Positions 54,715-61,852 of a stretch of 64,000 bases of DNA are shown piece after piece (position 1 is the first letter of the stretch; each line of letters opens with the position of its first letter). Both the position numbers and the translations under genes were made by a program. Source of the stretch: Microbacteriaceae bacterium (lineage in GTDB: Bacteria; Actinomycetota; Actinomycetes; Actinomycetales; Microbacteriaceae); assembly GCA_031177985.1 (NCBI GenBank), contig JAPSJW010000004.1:1-64000 (forward strand), in the 5' to 3' direction. Under the pieces are notes generated by a model. That model was given only the letters and a program-made list of their open reading frames with translations. It was not told where the DNA came from and did not search any database.

Positions 54715-56058
54715 TCAGGCGGCGACGAGCTCGTGCGTGTCCTCGCGCTCGACGAGAGCGCCCGACCGCCGGCTCGCGGCGATGGCGCCGACGAGGGTGA
54801 GGGCGGAGAGCGCCACGAGCACGATGCCCGGGTGCCACCACGCGGCATCCGTCGCGGCCGACACGAGCAGCGTGATCGACGGCACGAACGCGGTGAGCGT
54901 CGCCGCGATCGAGTACGACAGCGACAGACCGGAGTAGCCGGTGCGCGACGGGAACAGGTCGTTCATGAGCCCACCGAGCGCCGCCCAGCTGAGGGTCGGC
55001 AGGATGCCGCCGATGATCATCGATCCGACGAGGATCGGGAACGTCGCGCTCTGCAGCAGCCAGTACATCGGGAAGGCGACGAGGAGAGTGCCGACCGCGC
55101 CGATCGCGACGACGCGTGCGGAGCCGATCCGCTGTGCCCAGGCCCCGAACAGCGGGATCGTCACGAGCTGCAGCAGACCGCCGATCGTCGTGGCGACGAG
55201 GAGGTCCTGATAGCTGAACCCGAGCACCGTCGTGCCGTAGTCGATCGTGTACGTGTTCATCAGCGAGTAGGAGCCGATGCCCAGCAGGGCGGCGAGCACG
55301 GCGATGCCGACGGCTCCGGGCTGCTGCCGGATCGCGGCGAGCACGGGGGAGCGCTCGACGCGGTTCTGGCTCGCGAGCGCCTTGAACACCGGCGTCTCGT
55401 CGATCGACCAGCGGAGGTAGAGCGAGACGAGCAGCAGCGGCACCGCCGTGAGGAACGGGATGCGCCACCCCCACTCGACCATCGCCTCGCTGCTGACGAG
55501 AGCCGTCATGAGCAGGAACACCCCGGCCGACAGGATCGAGCCGACGGGGGAGCCGAGCTGGGGCATGGCGGCGTAGAACGGCCTGCGCTTGGGCTCGGCG
55601 TGCTCGGTCGCGAGCAGGATCGCTCCGCCCCACTCACCGCCGAGGCTGAGCCCCTGGACGAGACGCAGCAGGAGCAGCAGCACGACAGCGAACCAGCCGG
55701 CCGTCTCGTAGGTCGGCAGGATGCCGATGAGGCCGGTCGCGACGCCCATCATCGTGATGGTGATGATGAGTGTGCGCCGTCGGCCGATCCGGTCGCCGAG
55801 GTGGCCGAACACCACCGCGCCGACCGGGCGGATGACGAAGGCGACGGCGATCGTGAGGAAGGCCGCGAGCACTCCGCCGGTCGTGCCCAAGGGCTCGAAG
55901 AAGAGCGGGGCGACGAAGAAGGCCGCGAAGTACGCGAACACATAGAAGTCGTAGGACTCGAGAGCGGTCCCGACGAACGATGCCCACACCACCTTGCGGG
56001 TGGTGCGGACCGAGGAAGACGGAGTGGTTGGCACTTTGCCACTGTCTGCGTTGGTCAC
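54715..56058 (-). CDS. MFS transporter, metabolite:H+ symporter (MHS) family
   Basis: 447 residues, 12 helices. MHS signatures: VVWASFVGTALESYDFYVFAYFAA (first helix), RPVGAVVFGHLGDRIGRR and LLLLLRLVQGLSLGGEWGGA, as in proline/betaine, citrate and shikimate transporters. Substrate not resolved. GTG start, with TAGGCT 9 nt upstream. Divergent from the GntR operon across 80 nt. Confidence 0.92.
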   Translation of the reverse strand: MTNADSGKVPTTPSSSVRTTRKVVWASFVGTALESYDFYVFAYFAAFFVAPLFFEPLGTTGGVLAAFLTIAVAFVIRPVGAVVFGHLGDRIGRRRTLIITITMMGVATGLIGILPTYETAGWFAVVLLLLLRLVQGLSLGGEWGGAILLATEHAEPKRRPFYAAMPQLGSPVGSILSAGVFLLMTALVSSEAMVEWGWRIPFLTAVPLLLVSLYLRWSIDETPVFKALASQNRVERSPVLAAIRQQPGAVGIAVLAALLGIGSYSLMNTYTIDYGTTVLGFSYQDLLVATTIGGLLQLVTIPLFGAWAQRIGSARVVAIGAVGTLLVAFPMYWLLQSATFPILVGSMIIGGILPTLSWAALGGLMNDLFPSRTGYSGLSLSYSIAATLTAFVPSITLLVSAATDAAWWHPGIVLVALSALTLVGAIAASRRSGALVEREDTHELVAA

Positions 56059-56103
56059 GGGGAGTAGAGCCTACTCGGAGGTCCGCGCATTCCCGGAAAC
56101 GAC

Positions 56104-56126
56104 TTGTTCTAGTGCAAATAGAACAA
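56104..56126. promoter_or_regulatory. Operator palindrome and promoter of the GntR operon
   Basis: TTGTTCTA (56104-56111) is a perfect inverted copy of TAGAACAA (56119-56126), 7-nt spacer. It fills the -35 (TTGTTC) and the 17-nt spacer of a promoter whose -10 box TAGGAT is at 56127-56132, 6 nt before the GTG at 56139. Bound regulator would block RNA polymerase. Confidence 0.68.
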
Positions 56127-56138
56127 TAGGATCGGCGT

Positions 56139-56492
56139 GTGCTCATGACCGTCGACCCCACCGCCTCCGAGCCGCTGTTCTCCCAGCTCGCCGCATCCGT
56201 TCGCCAGTCGATCGTCAGGGGAACCACCCGCGCCGGCGACCGTCTTCCCGCGGCACGTGACGTGGCCGAGTCGCTCGACGTCAACATCCACACCGTCCTG
56301 CGGGCCTACCAGGAGCTGCGCGACGAGGGTCTCGTCGACATGCGCCGCGGACGAGGCGCGGTCGTCACCGACCTCGCCCGCGGCTACTCGGGGCTCTCCG
56401 ACGCGGTGGGAACCCTCGTGGCCGAAGCCCGCCGGCTCGGCGTCGGCTCCTCCACCCTCACCGCTCTCATCCGACAGGAATACCGCTCATGA
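56139..56492 (+). CDS. GntR-family transcriptional regulator, YtrA type
   Basis: 117 residues: winged helix only (FSQLAASVRQSIVRGTTRAGDRLPAARDVAESLDVNIHTVLRAYQELRDEGLVDMRRGRGAVV), plus a short helical dimerisation tail, as in YtrA regulators; spans about residues 14-78 and 84-117. GTG at 56139 preferred over ATG at 56145 because the -10 box is 6 nt upstream. Ends overlapping the DUF1648 gene (ATGA). Expected to repress its own operon through the adjacent palindrome. Confidence 0.9.
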   Translation: MLMTVDPTASEPLFSQLAASVRQSIVRGTTRAGDRLPAARDVAESLDVNIHTVLRAYQELRDEGLVDMRRGRGAVVTDLARGYSGLSDAVGTLVAEARRLGVGSSTLTALIRQEYRS

Positions 56493-57481
56493 CCGCTCTC
56501 AGCCGCCTCGGCATCCGCACCCTGATCGTCGTCCTCGTGCTGCCGCTCGCCATGGTGGCGACGGGGGTGATCCTCCTGCTGTCCTGGCTGCCGGAGCTGC
56601 CGGAGACCGTCGCCGTGCACTGGGGTCCGAACGGCGCGGACGGCTTCGCGCCCGCCTGGACCGTGCCGACCATGCTGACGGCCGTCGGCGGCGGGATCGC
56701 CGTGCTCTTCACGGCGGTGGTGGCGGGCGCGGCGACACGACGCGGCGAGCGGAACATCCGCCTGCTCGCGACCGTGACCCTGGCCGTCGTCACACTGCTC
56801 ACCGTCGTCCTCACCTGGAGCACCGGGATGCAGCGCGGCATCGAGTTCGGGGATGCGGTGCCCGGCGTCATCGGGCCGCTCCTCGGCGGTCTGGTCGCCG
56901 CGGCGCTCGCCGCGGTGGTGGCCGCGCTCATCCTGCCTCGCACGATCGCCGTCGAGCGCGAGTCCGCTCCCGCCGCGGCACCCGCCGAGCTCCCGGCCAC
57001 GGCCCGCACCGCCTGGATGCGTACGGCCTCCGCGTCGCCGGGGTCGGTGGTCGTCGCCATCGGTGCCTTGCTGCTCGTGACGGTCGCGGTCGTCGCCGCC
57101 ATCTCCGTCGCCACGCCCGTCGTCTGGCCGGTAGCCGTCGTCCCGGCGCTGCTGGTCATCCTGCTGCTCTTCACGCTGCGGATGCGGGTGCGGGTCGACG
57201 AGCGGGGCGTCCAGGTGCGCGGGCTGCTCGGCGTGCCGCGCATCACGGTCCCGCTGGACCGCATCACCTCCGCGGCTGTGGTCGACGTGAGCCCGCTCGC
57301 CGACTTCGGCGGCTGGGGGTTCCGCTACGCCCCCGGCCGCTCCGGTGTCGTGCTGCGCGCTGGTGAGGCGCTCGAGGTGCGACGCGACGACGACAGCGCA
57401 CTGATCGTGACCGTGGACGACGCGGCGAGCGCCGCATCCGTGCTCGCCGCACTGGTCGAGCGGGCTCGCGCCCGCAGGTGA
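56489..57481 (+). CDS. DUF1648 domain membrane protein
   Basis: 330 residues with about seven hydrophobic helices in the first 250 (first at about 13-34), then a C-terminal PH-like domain (RMRVRVDERGVQVRGLLGVPRITVPLDRI). The N-terminal motif LPETVAVHWGPNGADGFAP after helix 1 is the DUF1648 signature. Such proteins pair with YtrA regulators in many Gram-positives and are linked to envelope stress (general knowledge, not shown here). Stop codon lies in a 21-bp motif repeated near the next two-component system. Confidence 0.87.
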   Translation: MTALSRLGIRTLIVVLVLPLAMVATGVILLLSWLPELPETVAVHWGPNGADGFAPAWTVPTMLTAVGGGIAVLFTAVVAGAATRRGERNIRLLATVTLAVVTLLTVVLTWSTGMQRGIEFGDAVPGVIGPLLGGLVAAALAAVVAALILPRTIAVERESAPAAAPAELPATARTAWMRTASASPGSVVVAIGALLLVTVAVVAAISVATPVVWPVAVVPALLVILLLFTLRMRVRVDERGVQVRGLLGVPRITVPLDRITSAAVVDVSPLADFGGWGFRYAPGRSGVVLRAGEALEVRRDDDSALIVTVDDAASAASVLAALVERARARR

Positions 57482-57498
57482 GAGCTCTCTCATCTGCG
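57478..57498 (+). promoter_or_regulatory. 21-bp motif GTGAGA-N5-CTCATCYGC, copy A, before the histidine kinase gene
   Basis: GTGAGA GCTCT CTCATCTGCG. The core TGAGAG-CT-CTCTCA is palindromic. It ends 35 nt before the kinase ATG; CATACT (57522-57527) is 6 nt before the ATG, so the motif overlaps the -35 region, as expected of a response-regulator activation site. Confidence 0.6.
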
Positions 57499-57533
57499 GG
57501 GGAGCGCAGTCCCAGGCTCCGCATACTGGGAGC

Positions 57534-59009
57534 ATGGCCGGCGACCCGCCCCGGCGGCTCGAGGCGCCGCGGTGGTCGGTGCGCATCCGGATCCTCGCGT
57601 CGATCCTGGCCGTCACGGCGATCGGGATGGCGGTCGCCGGAGCCACCACCTACCTCGTCCAACGCGACCGCGTGCTCGCGGGCATCGACGACCGCCTGCT
57701 CGCGCACGTCGAGAGCGCGCGGGTCGTGCTCACCGGCGAGAGCGACGCCGCCGCAGGCGACCTGACGCAGGTCGCGGTGCCTGCGGCGGCGGCCACCACC
57801 ACGGCCGAGGCGGTGCGCGCCGTGCTGTCGCGGGTGATCCCTGGAGCGAACGAGAGCAGCGTCGGTCTCGTCGACGGCACGCCGACCTACATCCCGGGGG
57901 TCGCGATCGACTTCCACCTCGAGGACGATCGCGCCTTCCTGGACCGGATGGTGGCCGAGACAGCCGACGGAACCGTGCGCATGGGCACCGCCGTCTCGCC
58001 GCTCGGACAGCTGCGCTACGTGGCCGCGCCGATCAGCGTCGACGGCGACCCGCAGCAGGGACTGTATGTGACGGCGATCGACGTGGACGAGCAGCTCAGT
58101 GAGCTCACCTCCTCGTTCCTCGCGTACCCGCTCGTCGCCGCCGCATCGCTGCTCGCGGTAGCCCTCGTCGGATGGTTCGTCGCCGGGCGCCTCCTGCGCC
58201 CGATCCGCGAGCTCCGGGCGGCCGCGTCGCGGATCAGCGCCCGGCAGCTCGACGAGCGCATCCCCGTGGTCGGGCACGACGACGTCTCGGACCTCACGTC
58301 GACGGTCAACTCGATGCTCGACCGGATCGACGCGGAGGTGCAGGGTCAGCGTCGACTGCTCGACGACGTGCGGCACGAGCTCAAGACGCCCGTCACGATC
58401 GTGCGAGGGCATCTCGAGCTGCTCGACCCGAGCGACGCGGCCGATGTCGCGGCGACGCGTTCCCTCGCCCTGGAGGAGCTCGATCGGATGACGGCGCTCA
58501 TCGACGGCATCGAATCGCTCGCCGACACGAGCGGGCCGGCGCTCGCGGTCGAGGTGACGGATGTCGCTGCGCTCACGAGAGACGTCTTCAGGAAGGCCTC
58601 GGTCGTCGCCGACCACGAGTGGACCCTGGCGGAGGTGGCCGAGGCGGAGGTGCCGCTCGATCCCGACCGCATCACCCAGGCCTGGCTGCAGCTGGTGGAC
58701 AACGCGGCGAAGTACTCCCGGCCGGGCACCGCGATCGACCTGGGGTCGACGCTGCGGGGGGACGAGGTGGAGCTCTGGGTGCTCGACTCGGGCCCCGGGG
58801 TTCCCGAGGGAGCCGAGCAGCGCATCTTCGAGCGATTCGGCCGTGCTCACCAGGGGCGGGGAGTGTCGGGATCAGGGCTCGGACTGTCGATCGTCAAAGC
58901 CATCGCGACGGGGCACGGCGGCCGGGTGTCGCTCGCCTCATCGCCGCGCGGCAGCCGGTTCGCGATCGTGCTGCCGAGAACGACCGGAACGCCGGAGGAG
59001 ACACCGTGA
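57534..59009 (+). CDS. Sensor histidine kinase (HAMP-HisKA, OmpR-system type)
   Basis: 491 residues. N-terminal helix about 22-42, extracytoplasmic region about 43-195 (VVLTGESDAA, VDGTPTYIPGVAIDF, MGTAVSPLGQLRY), second helix about 200-222, HAMP with RPIRELRAAASRISARQL, H box DDVRHELKTPVTIVRGHLEL with His near 281, N box WLQLVDNAAKYS, VLDSGPGVP and GSGLGLSIVKAI. The stop overlaps the regulator start (GTGA). Leaderless promoter with CATACT. Signal unknown; the exported Pro-rich proteins nearby suggest envelope sensing. Confidence 0.92.
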   Translation: MAGDPPRRLEAPRWSVRIRILASILAVTAIGMAVAGATTYLVQRDRVLAGIDDRLLAHVESARVVLTGESDAAAGDLTQVAVPAAAATTTAEAVRAVLSRVIPGANESSVGLVDGTPTYIPGVAIDFHLEDDRAFLDRMVAETADGTVRMGTAVSPLGQLRYVAAPISVDGDPQQGLYVTAIDVDEQLSELTSSFLAYPLVAAASLLAVALVGWFVAGRLLRPIRELRAAASRISARQLDERIPVVGHDDVSDLTSTVNSMLDRIDAEVQGQRRLLDDVRHELKTPVTIVRGHLELLDPSDAADVAATRSLALEELDRMTALIDGIESLADTSGPALAVEVTDVAALTRDVFRKASVVADHEWTLAEVAEAEVPLDPDRITQAWLQLVDNAAKYSRPGTAIDLGSTLRGDEVELWVLDSGPGVPEGAEQRIFERFGRAHQGRGVSGSGLGLSIVKAIATGHGGRVSLASSPRGSRFAIVLPRTTGTPEETP

Positions 59010-59665
59010 CCAGCATCCTGATCGTGGAGGACGAGGAGCGGATCTCGGGCTTCGTCAGCAAGGGCCTGCGGGCGGCCGGGTACTCGACGACCGTCGTCGC
59101 GGAGGGCGACGAGGGGCTCGCGCAGGCGCTCAGCGGATCGCACGACCTCGTCCTGCTCGACATCGGGCTGCCCGGCATCGACGGATTCGAGGTACTCCGT
59201 CGACTGCGCGCCCGCGATTCGCGGCTCCCCGTGATCCTGCTCACCGCCCGCACGGCGGTCGCGGACACGGTGGCCGGGCTCGACGGCGGTGCCAACGACT
59301 ACATCCCGAAGCCGTTCCGCTTCGACGAGCTGCTCGCGCGGGTGCGGTCCCGCCTGCGGGAGGCCGGTCAGGTCGCGACGCCTGCACTCAGGGCCGGTGA
59401 TCTCTCGCTCGACCTGCGGACCCGTCGAGCCGAGGTGGGCGGAGCGTCCGTCGATCTCTCGGCTCGCGAGTTCGCGCTCGCCGAGGAGTTCCTGCGGCAC
59501 CCGGAGCAGGTGCTGTCGCGAGAGCAGCTGCTCAGCCGGGTGTGGGGCCTCGACTTCGATCCGGGGTCCAACGTCGTCGACGTCTACGTGCGCTACCTGC
59601 GCAACAAGCTCGGCGCCGATCGCATCGAGACGGTCAGGGGCATGGGCTACCGACTGCGGGCATGA
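59006..59665 (+). CDS. OmpR/PhoB-family response regulator
   Basis: 219 residues. Receiver with ILIVEDEERISGFVSKGL, phospho-acceptor Asp near 52 in LVLLDIGLPGIDGFE, switch Thr in LLTARTA, Lys in IPKPF; C-terminal winged helix with LSAREFALAEEFLRHPEQVLSREQLL and VRGMGYRLRA. Likely binds the 21-bp GTGAGA-N5-CTCAT motif found before its own operon. Terminator follows directly. Confidence 0.93.
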   Translation: MTSILIVEDEERISGFVSKGLRAAGYSTTVVAEGDEGLAQALSGSHDLVLLDIGLPGIDGFEVLRRLRARDSRLPVILLTARTAVADTVAGLDGGANDYIPKPFRFDELLARVRSRLREAGQVATPALRAGDLSLDLRTRRAEVGGASVDLSAREFALAEEFLRHPEQVLSREQLLSRVWGLDFDPGSNVVDVYVRYLRNKLGADRIETVRGMGYRLRA

Positions 59666-59669
59666 CGAA

Positions 59670-59696
59670 GCGCCCCGCCAAGAGGAGACGGGGCGC
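59670..59696. terminator. Hairpin terminator between the response regulator and a convergent gene
   Basis: GCGCCCCG (59670-59677) pairs with CGGGGCGC (59689-59696) around CCAAGAGGAGA; serves both convergent genes. Confidence 0.65.
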
Positions 59697-59707
59697 CCGG
59701 GGGGAGG

Positions 59708-60163
59708 TCAGTCGTTCGAGATGGGCGACGCAGGGGAGGCCGCCGACGCCGGCGAGGCGGGCGACTCCGCGACCGGCGCGGGCGCCGGGGCGGGAGCGGG
59801 TGCCGGAGCGCTGGCGACGGAGTCCTGCTGAGCGGGGGCGGGTGCTGAGGCGACCGAGCCCTGCGGCGCAGGGGCCGGCGCGGGCACGGACGGCGCAGCA
59901 GTCGGTGAGCCGGGTGCGGAAGGCGCGGACGGCGCGGACGCGGTGCCCGACGGTGCGGGAGCCTGCGGAGCCGATCCGCCGGAGGTCCCCCCGAGTGCGG
60001 GCCGGTCGTCGGAGACCGAGGTGAGACCCGACACACCGACGGGTGCTCCGTTCGAGTCCTGCAGGGTCATGGTGTGGGCGGTCGCGACAGCGCCGCCGCC
60101 GAGAAGTCCGACGCCGAGCGCGGATGCCGCGCCGATCGTCGTCCACTTGATGCGAGCGTCCAT
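59708..60163 (-). CDS. Exported Ala/Pro/Ser-rich protein (151 aa)
   Basis: Unknown function. N-terminal helix about 9-28 (TTIGAASALGVGLLGGGAVATA) is a signal or anchor; a short conserved-looking core HTMTLQDSNGAPVGVSGLTSV follows (residues about 29-50), then over 90 residues of Ala-Pro and Ser-Pro-Ala low complexity, ending NDD-like ISND. ATG at 60163 with AGGAGAG upstream. Flanked by the two-component system (3' side) and motif copy B (82-102 nt upstream). Reminiscent of PASTA-free cell-wall linker proteins; no family recognised. Confidence 0.72.
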   Translation of the reverse strand: MDARIKWTTIGAASALGVGLLGGGAVATAHTMTLQDSNGAPVGVSGLTSVSDDRPALGGTSGGSAPQAPAPSGTASAPSAPSAPGSPTAAPSVPAPAPAPQGSVASAPAPAQQDSVASAPAPAPAPAPAPVAESPASPASAASPASPISND

Positions 60164-60244
60164 GGTGTCTCTCCTAGTCCTCGAGCCCGTTCGACCCGAT
60201 GACTCCACTCTCGTGAGGGGTCATGAGACCGGAGGGAGCGGGCG

Positions 60245-60265
60245 GTGAGACAGTTCTCATCCGCT
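60245..60265. promoter_or_regulatory. 21-bp motif GTGAGA-N5-CTCATCYGC, copy B
   Basis: GTGAGA CAGTT CTCATCCGCT, with core arms TGAGA and TCTCA. It covers the stop codon of the phosphotransferase gene and lies upstream of the divergent-facing exported-protein gene at 60163, in the opposite orientation to copies A and C relative to that gene. A half-similar TCTCATGACCCCTCACGAG stretch follows on the minus strand (60214-60232). Confidence 0.5.
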
Positions 60266-61436
60266 AGGCGAGCAGGTCATCGGCGAGGCGCAGTGCCGAG
60301 GCGAGGGAGAGGGAGCCCGACAGGGCGTGCCCTAAGAGGTGCGTGGCCGCGATCGCCCGCACGCGCGCTCCGTATCCGGGATCGCTTGGGCGGGTCCAGG
60401 ATCGTTCGAGTCCGTCGAGCAGGATGCCTGCGACCGTCGAACGGTCGTCGCGTCCCTGCATCGTCGCGGCCAGGTGCGCCCAGAGGGCTGCTGCGTCGTC
60501 GGCCGGGTCACCGGCGCCCGCGGTGTCGATGTCGATGAGCCCGGTGATCACGGTCGGACGCTCAGGATCGACGAAGACCTGCGCGAGGTGGAGATCGCCG
60601 TGCACCGTCACCGCAGCGCCAACGCCGGGGCTCGACAGGTCCGCTATCCGCACCCCGAGGCGTTCGACGCGCTGGGCCGAGGAAGGGTCGAGCGCGGCGC
60701 ATCGCCGCACGTACCAGGACACGCGCGTCGCCAGGGAGGCACGGGCGGCAGCGGTGCTCGGCACACGAGCAACGGCTCTGGAGAGCTCGTCGAGGGCGTC
60801 GACCAGGTCGGGCACGTCCGAGGAGTGCAGCCTGCCGAGCGCGGAAGCCGCCTCGACGCCGCGGGCCTCCTCGAGGGCGATGAGCCCTTCGGTCGACCAG
60901 GCGACCACTTGCGGAACGGGGATACCGGATCGGCCCCAGGCACCGTGCTGCTCGACGAGGCGCTCCGTGAGGTGGGGACGCACGATCTTGAGCCAGGTGG
61001 TGCCCTCGTCCGAAGCCATGCGCACCACGGCGCGCCGCGTCGGGCGGTAGCTGGCCACCCGCAGGTCGAGTGCGGCGTGGGAGAGGCCGAGACGCTCCAG
61101 CAGCACGGAGGCGGCGGAGGGGAAGACGGCCGCGGGCAGCGCCGGCAGCTCGGGGTCGCGCGGATAGACCCAGACGTCGAGGGTCCCCACGTCGCTGCTC
61201 AGTCGGAGCACGCCCTCGCGCTCGCCCGATCGAGGGTCGAGGTGGAGGTAGACCGTCTGGTCGTCGACGGCACCGCTCGGAGACCGCCAGCGCACCCGGT
61301 ATCCGACCACCCATCCGTCATCGACAGGCTCGCCTCCGCGGTGCTCGCAGTCCTCCAGCTCCACGCCGAGCGCGGCGGACACGGCCTCGAGCGCGGCGAG
61401 GTCGCCCGGGATCACCCGCTCAGTCGTCGCCGTCAT
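60264..61436 (-). CDS. Aminoglycoside phosphotransferase-like protein with extra N-terminal domain
   Basis: 390 residues. The first 100 residues form a separate region (CEHRGGEPVDDGWVVGYRVRWRSP, YLHLDPRSGEREGVLRL); the kinase-like part follows with YRPTRRAVVRM, LVEQHGAWGRSGIPVPQVVAWS, the catalytic loop VHGDLHLAQVF and LIDIDTAGAGDPADD. In canonical APH kinases the loop is HGDLHxxN; here Gln replaces Asn, while both metal Asp are kept. Substrate unknown. ATG at 61436 lies inside the preceding gene's last 17 bases; GTG at 61445 is an alternative. Confidence 0.82.
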   Translation of the reverse strand: MTATTERVIPGDLAALEAVSAALGVELEDCEHRGGEPVDDGWVVGYRVRWRSPSGAVDDQTVYLHLDPRSGEREGVLRLSSDVGTLDVWVYPRDPELPALPAAVFPSAASVLLERLGLSHAALDLRVASYRPTRRAVVRMASDEGTTWLKIVRPHLTERLVEQHGAWGRSGIPVPQVVAWSTEGLIALEEARGVEAASALGRLHSSDVPDLVDALDELSRAVARVPSTAAARASLATRVSWYVRRCAALDPSSAQRVERLGVRIADLSSPGVGAAVTVHGDLHLAQVFVDPERPTVITGLIDIDTAGAGDPADDAAALWAHLAATMQGRDDRSTVAGILLDGLERSWTRPSDPGYGARVRAIAATHLLGHALSGSLSLASALRLADDLLA

Positions 61437-61746
61437 CGTGCCCACCGTCGTCGCCCCCGTCGTCATCGTCGTCGTCGGGAGGAGGCGCCGGTGGTGCCGG
61501 ATCCACCGGCGGAGCCGGGACCGGGGCAGAGGGCGCAGGGGCCTCGGATCCTGCTGGCGGCGCGGAGGGCGACGGAGTCGCCGGGATCGTCGGCGAGGGA
61601 GTGGGCACCGGCGTGACGACGATGGGGGAGACCCCGCTCGGGGCACGGGAGGAGTCGGACGGGAGGATGACCCCCGCGAGCGCCGCGGACCCGACCGCGA
61701 CCACCGCCACGGCGACGATCGCGGCGGTCGATCCGGCCCGGCGCAT
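61420..61746 (-). CDS. Membrane-anchored Pro-rich protein with poly-Asp tail (108 aa)
   Basis: Unknown function. N-terminal helix about 8-27 (AAIVAVAVVAVGSAALAGV), Pro/Ser/Thr/Ala-rich middle (about 40-85), then an acidic Asp/Gly/His end (DDDDDDGG and GGHDDGDD), which could bind cations such as calcium. ATG at 61746 sits 35 nt after motif copy C with GAGGAT 6 nt before it. Coupled by 17-nt overlap to the phosphotransferase-like gene. Confidence 0.68.
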   Translation of the reverse strand: MRRAGSTAAIVAVAVVAVGSAALAGVILPSDSSRAPSGVSPIVVTPVPTPSPTIPATPSPSAPPAGSEAPAPSAPVPAPPVDPAPPAPPPDDDDDDGGDDGGHDDGDD

Positions 61747-61781
61747 GCTCCCATCCTCGCCGCGAGCAGGGCGGCGGGGGT

Positions 61782-61802
61782 CGCAGATGAGGAGACTCTC
61801 AC
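61782..61802 (-). promoter_or_regulatory. 21-bp motif GTGAGA-N5-CTCATCYGC, copy C
   Basis: On the minus strand GTGAGA GTCTC CTCATCTGCG, ending 35 nt before ATG at 61746, exactly the distance of copy A to the kinase ATG; both then share TGGGAGCATG across the start. Confidence 0.6.
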
Positions 61803-61811
61803 GCAGAACGA

Positions 61812-61842
61812 GGGGCGGTGCGGAAATCGTCCGCACCGCCCC
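61812..61842 (-). terminator. Intrinsic terminator of the rhamnogalacturonan lyase gene
   Basis: GGGGCGGTGCGGA (61812-61824) pairs perfectly with TCCGCACCGCCCC (61830-61842) around AATCG, 10 nt past the lyase stop on the minus strand. Confidence 0.9.
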
Positions 61843-61852
61843 TGTCACGCGA

